Part shown: positions 1-7,590 of the stretch, in pieces | Layout: each line of letters begins with the position of its first letter | How positions within the stretch are numbered: the first letter of the stretch is position 1 | Assembly: GCA_963830175.1 (NCBI GenBank) | Contig: CAWHKV010000007.1 | Coordinates: 310,001 to 374,000, forward strand | DNA from: JBBRBB01 sp963830175 | GTDB taxonomy: Bacteria; Bacteroidota; Bacteroidia; Chitinophagales; Chitinophagaceae | Length of the DNA stretch: 64,000 nucleotides | Direction of reading: 5' to 3' | Notes under the pieces: model-generated | What the model was told of the DNA's origin: nothing | Databases searched by the model: none | What the model saw: the letters and a program-made list of their open reading frames with translations, nothing else | Made by a program: the position numbers and the translations under genes

Positions 1-183
1 TTTCAGTGCCGGTCCCAACTGGTATGTGCTGTAACTTCCTAAACCAATTAAGGCAATTCCATATTTTTTCATATTACCGCCGCTTTGTTTATGTACAGAG
101 TTTTCGCTACAATTTAAAAGCAAACCCGGGGCCATTGTAAAAGGCATTATCCCTAAAAATTTACGACGTGAAAAATTTTTCAT
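1..183 (-). CDS. Gfo/Idh/MocA-family oxidoreductase, N-terminal fragment (Tat-exported)
   Basis: The gene starts at 183 on the minus strand and runs off the left edge, so only 61 codons are visible. The N-terminus carries a twin-arginine signal (SRRKFLG), then a short hydrophobic stretch with a possible lipobox-like LLLNC. About 38 residues in, a second region begins with MKKYGIALIGLGSYS, which resembles the first strand and glycine turn of a Rossmann dinucleotide-binding fold as found in Gfo/Idh/MocA oxidoreductases. Proteins of this kind in Bacteroidota usually act outside the cytoplasm on sugar derivatives with a tightly bound NAD(P). The substrate cannot be inferred because the rest of the gene is outside the window. 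The family call rests on the Tat signal and the nucleotide-binding turn only. Confidence 0.7.
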   Translation of the reverse strand, partial: MKNFSRRKFLGIMPFTMAPGLLLNCSENSVHKQSGGNMKKYGIALIGLGSYSTYQLGPALK

Positions 184-347
184 CGCTACGATATTTTAAA
201 TTTATTTAAAGCCTTCAATAATGTTGGGTCAATGGTTTAATAAATTTGCTACCCCGCTAAAGTTAAATATTGTAGCCGATGCTATTGGTTCTTTTAATTA
301 ACTTACGGCAAATATTTTCGTGGTATTTTTTCACTTTAATAATTGTT

Positions 348-560
348 ATGAAGAAATTTTTTCCGGCTATCCTTATATTTTTTGCAATTGCAGCCTGCAA
401 CAATAATGGTGGTGATACTGAAACCTCAGGGTTTGATTCTTCACCAATGGGCCGTGCTCCCGATAACAGTGCTGCGAATAACCCGTCGATCGCTGATACC
501 CTTACCGGCGATATTGTTATAGATAGTTTACAAAACAATTCTGCAGACAGCCTTAGGTAA
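348..560 (+). CDS. Small hypothetical lipoprotein
   Basis: A 70-residue protein of unknown function. It begins with MKKFF, a hydrophobic segment and a lipobox ending AIAAC, so the mature protein would start at Cys18 as a lipid-anchored envelope protein. The rest is short, rich in Asn, Asp and Ser and looks unstructured. An in-frame start further upstream (279) exists, but it would put 23 unrelated residues before a normal signal peptide, so the ATG at 348 is preferred. It is divergent from the oxidoreductase at the left edge and is followed by a gene with its own promoter. No family is recognised. Confidence 0.6.
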   Translation: MKKFFPAILIFFAIAACNNNGGDTETSGFDSSPMGRAPDNSAANNPSIADTLTGDIVIDSLQNNSADSLR

Positions 561-591
561 TGGTTTACGCAGGTCAATTGTTAAACTGTGA

Positions 592-622
592 GTTGCGCAG
601 TCGAAGAAGATTAAAATCTTTG
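592..622 (+). promoter_or_regulatory. Bacteroidota-type promoter for the DUF2911 gene
   Basis: A GTTG (-33 element, 592-595) is followed by exactly 19 bases and AATCTTTG (615-622), one mismatch from the TAnnTTTG -7 consensus of the Bacteroidota primary sigma factor. Transcription would start near 628, about 20 bases before the ATG at 651. This argues against an upstream in-frame TTG at 627 as the translation start. Confidence 0.55.
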
Positions 623-650
623 TAAATTGGGTAACACTAAAATTTACTTT

Positions 651-1181
651 ATGAAAAATATTTTTTCACTAATGCTTCTTGCTTCATTAGCATTAGTGCA
701 TACTGTTTCCTGCGCACAAAACGAAGACAAATCTAAAAGGGCAAGCCCTGCTGCCACTGTAACGCAAAATATTAATGGAGCCACTGTAACCATTGATTAC
801 AGTCAACCTGCGCTTAAAGGCAGAACCATGGGTAAAGATGTTGAACCTATGGAAGGTAAAGTATGGCGCGCCGGGGCAAATGAGGCTACTGTCTTTGAAG
901 CAAGTAAAGACATAAAAATAGAGGGCGAAACTTTGCCTGCGGGTAAATATGCGCTTTTCGCCATTAAAAACGGTGATGACTGGACGCTTATTTTTAATAA
1001 GCAATGGAAAACCTGGGGTGCTTTTGATTATGAAAAAAATAAAGGGGATGATGCACTTTCGGTTAAAGTGAAAAGCAAAAAAAGCAACACTTTTCATGAA
1101 CGACTTACTTATACCATTGATAAAAATGGTAAAGCCTCGTTGCTTTGGGGCGATGCTGATGTATCATTCAAAATAAAATAG
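651..1181 (+). CDS. DUF2911 domain-containing secreted protein
   Basis: A 176-residue exported protein with a signal peptide ending near HTVSCAQ, which may be a lipobox. The body matches the DUF2911 family common in Bacteroidota. It shows the conserved run of IDYSQPALKGR near the front, KVWRAGANEAT in the middle, LPAGKYALF, then the IFNKQW...WGAFDY segment. The biochemical role of DUF2911 is unknown. The start at 651 was chosen because a normal signal peptide begins there and a promoter ends just before it. A strong hairpin terminator follows the stop codon, so it is probably a single-gene transcript. Length is typical for the family. Confidence 0.85.
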   Translation: MKNIFSLMLLASLALVHTVSCAQNEDKSKRASPAATVTQNINGATVTIDYSQPALKGRTMGKDVEPMEGKVWRAGANEATVFEASKDIKIEGETLPAGKYALFAIKNGDDWTLIFNKQWKTWGAFDYEKNKGDDALSVKVKSKKSNTFHERLTYTIDKNGKASLLWGDADVSFKIK

Positions 1182-1201
1182 TCTTTGTTGTTTTGTATTT
1201 T

Positions 1202-1240
1202 AAAAGGGATTATAGTATAATTAAACTATAATCCCTTTTT
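1202..1240 (+). terminator. Intrinsic terminator after the DUF2911 gene
   Basis: A long perfect inverted repeat, arms AAAGGGATTATAGT-like and its complement around an A/T loop, ends in a run of T. The inner part of the stem (1211-1230) also matches the TATAG-N10-CTATA operator repeated downstream. Confidence 0.85.
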
Positions 1241-1312
1241 ATAGTTTCTAAATACTATTAATATATAGTTTCTTAGCACTATAATTAGTAGTTATAGCGT
1301 TTAAGTACTATA
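1211..1312 (+). promoter_or_regulatory. Four-copy palindromic operator array upstream of satD-like gene
   Basis: Four copies of the dyad TATAG-N10-CTATA lie at 1211-1230, 1240-1259 (last base T instead of A), 1264-1283 and 1293-1312, with start-to-start distances of 29, 24 and 29 bases. The last copy ends 8 bases before the ATG of the SatD-like gene and overlaps TATATTTA (1309-1316), a possible -7 element. If that element is used, the mRNA would be nearly leaderless. The arrangement suggests cooperative binding by a dimeric regulator, most simply the downstream HTH protein itself (inference). Confidence 0.7.
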
Positions 1313-1320
1313 TTTATAAA

Positions 1321-1950
1321 ATGGTTGAGGTTAAAGCAGCAGCAATAACAGGGGATGTAGTTCAGTCATCCCAATTAACAACAACTGAAAAAAGAAAATT
1401 GCAGGAGGCAATTCAACATTTTGCGAAAGAACAAAAAGAGATGTACCCCGACCTGCAGTTAGAACAATATCGGGGAGACAGTATACAAGCCATTCTTAAG
1501 GAAAATCGATCCGAGGCACTAAATATTGCTTTACAATTATTTTGCGTACTTGCCCGGCAAGACATTAAAATAAGATTGGGCATAGCACTGGGAAACATTA
1601 CTTACCAGGCACCGGAAGTTGTGGTTTCTGACGGAACTGCATTGCAATTATCCGGACCACTACCAGATGAATTAAAAAAGCGAAATGAACTTTTTGCAGT
1701 TACAGCAAGCGATGAAGAGTTTGCGAAAGAATGGCTGGTGCACAGTGCCTCTTTAAATTTTATAATGCAGCGTTTAAGCGCAGCGCAGGCAGAAGCTTTA
1801 TACCTGCAACTTCATAACTATAAACAGGAAGAGATTGCTAAAAAACTAAACATCTCACAACCATCCGTTCACCAGCGCTTACAGGCAGCAGGTGCCCAGG
1901 TAATTATACTATTAGTGCAGCGTTTTAAAGCCTCTGCTAACATACTTTAG
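1321..1950 (+). CDS. SatD-family protein with C-terminal helix-turn-helix
   Basis: A 209-residue protein with two parts. The N-terminal 150 residues match the SatD family and read like a nucleotidyl-cyclase/GGDEF-type palm domain. ITGDVVQSS near residue 12 sits where cyclases have DIVGST, RGDS at 51-54 where they have the second acidic turn, and IRLGIALG at 84-91 where they have the RIGIHTG strand. Residues about 151-203 form a sigma-4/LuxR-like helix-turn-helix, with QEEIAKKLNISQPSVHQRL as recognition region. It is therefore probably a DNA-binding regulator that may sense a nucleotide. The family has no established biochemical function. The DUF3307 gene follows 10 bases downstream, and four operator-like palindromes precede it, suggesting autoregulation. 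The cyclase comparison is mine from motif order, not a database result. Confidence 0.75.
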   Translation: MVEVKAAAITGDVVQSSQLTTTEKRKLQEAIQHFAKEQKEMYPDLQLEQYRGDSIQAILKENRSEALNIALQLFCVLARQDIKIRLGIALGNITYQAPEVVVSDGTALQLSGPLPDELKKRNELFAVTASDEEFAKEWLVHSASLNFIMQRLSAAQAEALYLQLHNYKQEEIAKKLNISQPSVHQRLQAAGAQVIILLVQRFKASANIL

Positions 1951-1960
1951 AAATAATATT

Positions 1961-2686
1961 ATGCCCATCATTTACCAATGGATATTTGTTCACTTTATGG
2001 CAGACTTTGTATTGCAAACCAATAAGATGGTTCAGCATAAAATACAGTATAAGCAAACCTCCTGGGTTTTATACCTCCATTGCTTTGTGCATGGAGCTTT
2101 AGTTTACCTTTTTACACCAGACAAAACATTATGGATTATACCGGTAATAGTTATTGTTTCTCATTTCATCATAGACCTATGGAAATTGCACCGTAAAGAT
2201 TCGGCAGCAGCATTTATTATTGACCAGGCACTTCACCTGTTGGTTTTGTTTGCATTATGGACGATCTTTTTTAAAGATCAGGTATGGTGGAATAAAATGT
2301 ATTTCTCTATTATTGAAAATCGATCTGCATGGATAATTGCTGCCGGATATATTTTTATACTTTTTCCCCTCGCAAAAATTTTGGGATATGGCACCCAAAA
2401 ATGGAGACATGAGGTAGAATTGCATACACAGCGCTCAGCCATTAGCCTAAGTGAAGCAGGCCGGTATATTGGTATGTTTGAAAGAATTCTGGTGTTAACA
2501 TTTGTAATTACCAATCATTTTGAAGGAATCGGTTTTCTTATTGCAGCCAAATCCATTCTTCGTTTTAATGATATAAAAGGAAATAACATGCATAAAGAAG
2601 CAGAATATGTACTCATTGGTACCCTTATGAGTTTTTCTGCTTCCATACTTACCGGTTTATGTATTAGCTTGTTAATCGCTTCCTAA
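1961..2686 (+). CDS. DUF3307 integral membrane protein
   Basis: A 241-residue multi-pass membrane protein of the DUF3307 family. The start YQWIFVHFMADFVLQTNKM contains the family signature (H..aDF.lQ). About six hydrophobic segments follow, with a conserved HF-IID-WKLH turn near residue 65-75. Its function is unknown. It begins 10 bases after the SatD-like gene and is probably co-transcribed with it. I recall this pairing from other Bacteroidota, which suggests the SatD protein controls or reports on the membrane protein. No catalytic motif is evident. Confidence 0.8.
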   Translation: MPIIYQWIFVHFMADFVLQTNKMVQHKIQYKQTSWVLYLHCFVHGALVYLFTPDKTLWIIPVIVIVSHFIIDLWKLHRKDSAAAFIIDQALHLLVLFALWTIFFKDQVWWNKMYFSIIENRSAWIIAAGYIFILFPLAKILGYGTQKWRHEVELHTQRSAISLSEAGRYIGMFERILVLTFVITNHFEGIGFLIAAKSILRFNDIKGNNMHKEAEYVLIGTLMSFSASILTGLCISLLIAS

Positions 2687-2824
2687 TCTCACTTCTATTA
2701 AATAAATAAAATTATTTTAAAATAAATTCCTATTAAGTTGATAGATTTAAAAGGAATTGTTATTTTTATTTTTTTTACGAACATAGGTAATGTAAAACCT
2801 AACAAATTTTAAAATCTAAATACC

Positions 2825-4582
2825 ATGGAAATAGCTATCGTTCTAGTACTATTGGCCCTCGCTATCATTGCGTTTTCAACTGAAAAAATATCTGTAGATA
2901 TTGTTTCTATGATTTGCGTTATTGTACTTGTAGTAACCGGTATTATAAATGCAAAAGAAGCATTCGCCCCCTTTGGTAGCGACTTCTTAATAATGCTGGC
3001 TTCCATCTTTATAGTTTCATCTGCCATTGATTCATCCGGAATTTTGGAAGTATTTTCTGCCCGGCTTTTGCGCATGGGAAAAACAGGAAGAAGAAGGCTT
3101 CTTCTTCCCATCATGACTATTACGGGTGCATTATCTGCGTTTATGAATAATACAACGGTAACTGCATTAATGGTTAACCCTGTAATGGCTATTGCGCGAA
3201 AAAGCAACCTAAGCTTCTCACGGGTTTTAATGCCCGTAGCATTCGCTTCAATAGTGGGTGGTACATGCACACTAATCGGTACATCTACCAATGTAGCTGT
3301 TAATGGTTATTTACAGGAAAAAGGTTACCCAGCTCTAGGCATGTTCGACTTTGCTATATTGGGTGTAATTATGGTTGTAATTACCCTTGTTTTCTTTGCA
3401 GTAATTGGCCACCGTATGCTGCCAAAAAGAGATAATGAGGAACTTACAGCAGATTATGGAATACGCTCCTATTTAAGTGAATTACAGGTTTTACCAACAT
3501 CCCCCCTTATCGGTCAGTTGGTACACAACTCTAACCTTACCAAAATGGGTTTTGAGGTATTGGCCCTTAAAAGGGATAACAGGCAATTTTCACCGGGGTC
3601 TAATATAACCATTGAAGGTAATGACATGGTGCTGGTAAAAGGTAACGTAAAAAACCTAATGGAAATTAAAAACATCGGTGGTTTAAATATAATGGAAGAT
3701 GGTTTAGAATTTTACAAACAGCAAGAGCAGGTGCTTAAACTGCGGGAAGTAGTACTACCAGGCCGAAGTGACCTCGCAGGATCTACTATCTCAGAAATTA
3801 GTTTTAGAAGAAAATATGGAATGCTTGTACTTGCCATAAACAGAGAGGGAAAACAAATACGCGATTCAATCCGTAATGTAGAACTGGAAGTAGGAGACAT
3901 GCTTTTGGTCCAGGGTACAGAGCATGCTTTCACAACCTTAAAAAATCACCACGATATGGTGGTTCTTAGCGAACATGAACCGGTTATTAAAAATTTAAAG
4001 AAAGGGTATCTTACTATTGGTTTTTTTATGCTTGCGATAATACTGGCATCTTTTAACCTTGTACCAGCTGGCATTGCTTTTCTTGGCGCTGCGGTTCTTG
4101 CCATGTTAACCAAATCTATAAAGCCTGAAGATGCCTATAAAAATATAGAATGGCGCCTGCTTGTACTAATAGCAGGTATGACCGCTTTTGGTACAGCAAT
4201 GACAAATTCCGGGGCAGATAAGTTTCTTGCCGAAGTTGTTGTGGATGTTTGCAAACCCCTTGGTAACAGCGGAATATTTCTCGGGTTTATGATATTAACT
4301 GTTATTCTAACACAACCTATGAGCAATGCAGCCTCTGCACTCGTTGTTTTGCCTGTTGCATTAAAGGCTGCTGAAACGTTGCATTTAAATCCTATGACAT
4401 TTGCCGTAGGCGTTATGCTATCAGCATCTGTTTCTTTGATCACACCATTTGAACCAAGTTGTATTCTTGTCTACGGTCCCGGTAAATATAAGTTTGGAGA
4501 CTTTGTAAAAATCGGGGGCATACTAACCATTCTTTTAATGATCGTTATATACTTCGGAGTGCCTATGTTGTACCCTATGTAA
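2825..4582 (+). CDS. SLC13/DASS-type permease with two RCK_C (TrkA-C) domains
   Basis: A 585-residue inner-membrane transporter. The two halves of the transport domain flank a cytosolic insert. The first half carries SAFMNNTTVTALMVNPV and GGTCTLIGTSTNV, typical of the SLC13/divalent-anion:sodium symporter fold. The second half carries TQPMSNAASALVVLPVAL and ITPFEPSCILVYGPGKY. Residues about 215-385 form two RCK_C regulatory domains. Such proteins take up dicarboxylates, sulfate or other anions with sodium, and the exact substrate is not readable here. The gene stands alone behind a 138-base A/T-rich gap. A weak 8-bp hairpin at 4603-4624 follows it. Confidence 0.85.
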   Translation: MEIAIVLVLLALAIIAFSTEKISVDIVSMICVIVLVVTGIINAKEAFAPFGSDFLIMLASIFIVSSAIDSSGILEVFSARLLRMGKTGRRRLLLPIMTITGALSAFMNNTTVTALMVNPVMAIARKSNLSFSRVLMPVAFASIVGGTCTLIGTSTNVAVNGYLQEKGYPALGMFDFAILGVIMVVITLVFFAVIGHRMLPKRDNEELTADYGIRSYLSELQVLPTSPLIGQLVHNSNLTKMGFEVLALKRDNRQFSPGSNITIEGNDMVLVKGNVKNLMEIKNIGGLNIMEDGLEFYKQQEQVLKLREVVLPGRSDLAGSTISEISFRRKYGMLVLAINREGKQIRDSIRNVELEVGDMLLVQGTEHAFTTLKNHHDMVVLSEHEPVIKNLKKGYLTIGFFMLAIILASFNLVPAGIAFLGAAVLAMLTKSIKPEDAYKNIEWRLLVLIAGMTAFGTAMTNSGADKFLAEVVVDVCKPLGNSGIFLGFMILTVILTQPMSNAASALVVLPVALKAAETLHLNPMTFAVGVMLSASVSLITPFEPSCILVYGPGKYKFGDFVKIGGILTILLMIVIYFGVPMLYPM

Positions 4583-4655
4583 TAAGAATGTATTTTGTTA
4601 ACAATGTTATTTTATCATAACATTCCTCAAACATTTTTTTAAATATCTTGGGCAG

Positions 4656-5297
4656 ATGAAAATGTTTGGAACAAAGTGGCTTTTTCTTTTCTGTGTTTTT
4701 ATTGCATTAACCAAAGCAACAAAAGCACAACAATTTTTTGCAACTACTCCCGAAGCAGAAAAATGGGTTCAGGCAGAATTCAATTCTCTTACACCGGAAC
4801 AGCGCATTGCGCAACTAATGGTAGTAAGGCTTTCAGCCAAAACACCAAATGGAGTTGTCTTTTATAAAAAAACCGTTGAGGACCTGGTTAAGCGGTATAA
4901 CATTGGCAGCATTTGCCTTTTCCAGGGTAATGCGGCCGAACAGGCAAATTATATAAACTACTTTCAGCAGATTGCAAAAACACCATTGCTTATTTGTATT
5001 GATGGTGAAACCGGACTTGGCATGCGTATGGGAGACGTTAATAAATTTCCCGACCAGATAACCCTTGGTGCACTTAATGATACAGCCCTTATTTATGCGG
5101 TAGGTAAAGCTATTGGTGAGCAATGTGTACGGCAGGGAATACAAGTAAACTACGCGCCTGTTGTCGATATAAATAATAATCCAAACAACCCGGTTATTGG
5201 GGCAAGGTCTTTTGGAGAAGACAAATACAAGGTGGCGTTATTTGGTTCTAAATTAATGCAGGGTATGCAGGATGTAAATGTTAATGGCCTGCGCTAA
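4656..5297 (+). CDS. GH3 glycosidase/beta-lactamase fusion, N-terminal fragment (frameshifted)
   Basis: The first 213 residues of a two-domain exported protein. A signal peptide (about residues 1-25) precedes the start of a glycoside hydrolase family 3 TIM barrel of the beta-N-acetylhexosaminidase type, including CIDGETGLGMRM and the VNYAPVVDINNNPNNPVIGARSFG region. The reading frame then breaks: instead of running into the KHFPGHGD motif it ends in VNGLR and a stop. That motif and everything after it continue one frame over in the gene starting at 5278. One extra base near 5276-5284 accounts for the break. As written, this fragment lacks the catalytic residues. Confidence 0.85.
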   Translation: MKMFGTKWLFLFCVFIALTKATKAQQFFATTPEAEKWVQAEFNSLTPEQRIAQLMVVRLSAKTPNGVVFYKKTVEDLVKRYNIGSICLFQGNAAEQANYINYFQQIAKTPLLICIDGETGLGMRMGDVNKFPDQITLGALNDTALIYAVGKAIGEQCVRQGIQVNYAPVVDINNNPNNPVIGARSFGEDKYKVALFGSKLMQGMQDVNVNGLR

Positions 5298-7590
5298 ACA
5301 TTTTCCAGGTCATGGCGATGTTTCTGTAGATTCTCATATAGATCTGCCTGTGATCAATAAAACCTTTTCAGCTATTGATTCAGTTGAATTGTTTCCTTTT
5401 AAAAAATTAATCAGGGATGGCATAGGCAGTGTTATGGTGGCACACTTAAGCATTCCATCTATAGACGATACCAAAAAACAACCTACATCCTTATCCCAAA
5501 AAACAATAACAGGATTATTAAAAAACGGACTTGGGTTTAAAGGAATCACCTTCACCGATGCGCTGGAAATGCAGGCTGTTGCAAAGTATTATCCAGATGG
5601 CGATGCGGCACTGCAAAGCTTAATAGCAGGTAATGATATGCTTTGCCTTCCAGGCAATATACCAGCCAGCATAAAAAAAATTCAGAATGCAATAACAGAT
5701 GGTTTGCTGAGTGAAGCAGACATAAATGCCCGTGTTAAAAAAGTATTGCTTGCAAAATATAACATGGGATTAAACCAGGTTAAGAATATAGATTTAAGAA
5801 ACCTTTCTTACGACCTTAATAAAGACGTTTCGTTAATAAGAAAAGCGGTTGCAGAAAATGCCTTAACTGTACTTAAGCTAAAAGATTCTCCCGCTATTTT
5901 ATTGAATTCAAAAAATAAAGTAGCTGTAATTAATGTAGGCACATCGTACAATACAACCTTTGGTAAATTGTTGCAGAAAGATTTTAATGCTGATGTTTTT
6001 AATTTCTCATACAGTGCCGGCTCGGTAGAGAGTGATAGAATAATAAACGAGGTTAAATCCAAGTATAAAAGTGTTGTTGTTGGTGTGTTTAATGTAAGCA
6101 AGTATCCCTCAAATAATTTTGGCATTTCGAAAAGCGCATCACAACTGGTAAGCAGGCTGCAGGATGTTGCCCCTACCTTCACTTTTGTGTTTGGTAATCC
6201 TTATGCAATTAAAAACTTTTGTGATGCACCAAACCTGGTTGCCTGTTATGAAGATGATGACATTTTTCATCAGGCAGCTTTTGATTGGTTCTCGGGTAAA
6301 TATGTGGCACGTGGTACGCTACCGGTAACGGTTTGCGAACAATATAAATATGGTGCGGGGTTGGGTGGTGATGATGATAAAAAAAAAATCTTACCAGCTA
6401 CTAAGGACTTTAATTTAAGAGAATTAAGCAAGATTGATTCTATTGCCAACGCCGCCATAAGAAGTCATGCGATGCCAGGTTGTGTTGTATTAGTTGCCAG
6501 AAAGGGAAAGATTGAATTTTTAAAAGCCTACGGTAATTTTACCTACGATAAGGCAGAACCTGTAAAAACTTCTACCATTTATGACCTGGCTTCAGTAACC
6601 AAAACTTCTGCCACTACAGTGGCTGTTATGAAGTTATATGAAGAAGGAAAACTTAAGCTGACAGACAGGCTTGGTGATTATTTAGATTTCACCATAGGTT
6701 CGAACAAATCAGGTTTAATAATAAAAGAAATTTTATTGCACCAGGCAGGCTTAAATCCGTACATCCCATTCTTTAAAGAAACCGTTGACCCAAAGGGTGC
6801 GCCAAGAGAAGATATTTATCACGTATTACCCGATAACAACTACAGCGTGCCTGTAGCAGCAGGTATGTTTATGCGTAAAGATTACATTGATACCATGTAC
6901 AAGCGCATTGTGCAAAGTGGTTTATCCTATCCCGGCAGGTATGTTTATAGTGACAACGATTTTATTTTTTTAGGTAAAGTGGTTGAAAAGATTACGGGCA
7001 TGCCATTGAACGAGTATGTTAGTAAAACCTTCTATCAACCACTTGGCATGAAGACCACTACTTTTAAACCTTTTGAAAACACCCCATTATATTTAATAGC
7101 ACCTACAGAAAGGGAAAAGAATTTTAGGCAGCAATTATTGCATGGATATGTACATGATCCTGGCGCTGCAATGTTTGGCGGTGTTGCGGGGCATGCCGGT
7201 TTATTCAGCAATGCGGAAGATCTTGCGCAATTATATTTAATGTTATTGAATGGAGGGGAATGGAACGGAAAAAGGTATTTTAAAAAAGAAACTATTGATC
7301 TTTTTACAGCTTATAACAGTTCTGTAAGCCGACGTGGGCTGGGTTTTGACAAACCAGAAAAAGACAATTTAAGCAGGAAGGAGCCTTACCCATGCCTCAG
7401 TGCATCTTCTGCTACATTCGGGCATACAGGGTATACAGGAACATGTGTATGGGCTGATCCCAAAGAAAATTTATTATTTATATTCTTATCTAACAGGGTT
7501 AACCCCGTTGGCGGGTCTAACAGTTTAATCAGCACATTAAGCGTGCGTGGCAATATGCAGCAGGCTGTATATAATTCGCTCAACAAATAA
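5278..7590 (+). CDS. GH3 beta-N-acetylhexosaminidase / class C beta-lactamase-like fusion, C-terminal fragment
   Basis: This 770-residue reading frame continues the preceding fragment; joined, the protein would be about 980 residues. It opens with CAKHFPGHGDVSVDSH, the Asp/His acid-base motif of NagZ-type GH3 enzymes, then TFTDALEMQAV with the nucleophile Asp. A GH3 C-terminal domain follows to about residue 370. From about residue 390 there is a serine-hydrolase domain of the beta-lactamase/esterase type, with SVTK (S-x-x-K), YSDND (Y-x-N) and GHTGYTG (the HTG/KTG strand). Such fusions are common in Bacteroidota and are thought to act on peptidoglycan or amino-sugar glycans in the periplasm. 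The stop codon abuts the convergent pgk stop with no bases between. Confidence 0.88.
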   Translation: MLMACAKHFPGHGDVSVDSHIDLPVINKTFSAIDSVELFPFKKLIRDGIGSVMVAHLSIPSIDDTKKQPTSLSQKTITGLLKNGLGFKGITFTDALEMQAVAKYYPDGDAALQSLIAGNDMLCLPGNIPASIKKIQNAITDGLLSEADINARVKKVLLAKYNMGLNQVKNIDLRNLSYDLNKDVSLIRKAVAENALTVLKLKDSPAILLNSKNKVAVINVGTSYNTTFGKLLQKDFNADVFNFSYSAGSVESDRIINEVKSKYKSVVVGVFNVSKYPSNNFGISKSASQLVSRLQDVAPTFTFVFGNPYAIKNFCDAPNLVACYEDDDIFHQAAFDWFSGKYVARGTLPVTVCEQYKYGAGLGGDDDKKKILPATKDFNLRELSKIDSIANAAIRSHAMPGCVVLVARKGKIEFLKAYGNFTYDKAEPVKTSTIYDLASVTKTSATTVAVMKLYEEGKLKLTDRLGDYLDFTIGSNKSGLIIKEILLHQAGLNPYIPFFKETVDPKGAPREDIYHVLPDNNYSVPVAAGMFMRKDYIDTMYKRIVQSGLSYPGRYVYSDNDFIFLGKVVEKITGMPLNEYVSKTFYQPLGMKTTTFKPFENTPLYLIAPTEREKNFRQQLLHGYVHDPGAAMFGGVAGHAGLFSNAEDLAQLYLMLLNGGEWNGKRYFKKETIDLFTAYNSSVSRRGLGFDKPEKDNLSRKEPYPCLSASSATFGHTGYTGTCVWADPKENLLFIFLSNRVNPVGGSNSLISTLSVRGNMQQAVYNSLNK

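Noticed and set aside
4603..4624. 8-bp hairpin after the SLC13 gene as an intrinsic terminator
   Set aside because: The stem is A/T-rich and the T run begins about 10 bases later, so termination is uncertain; it was mentioned only within the gene entry.
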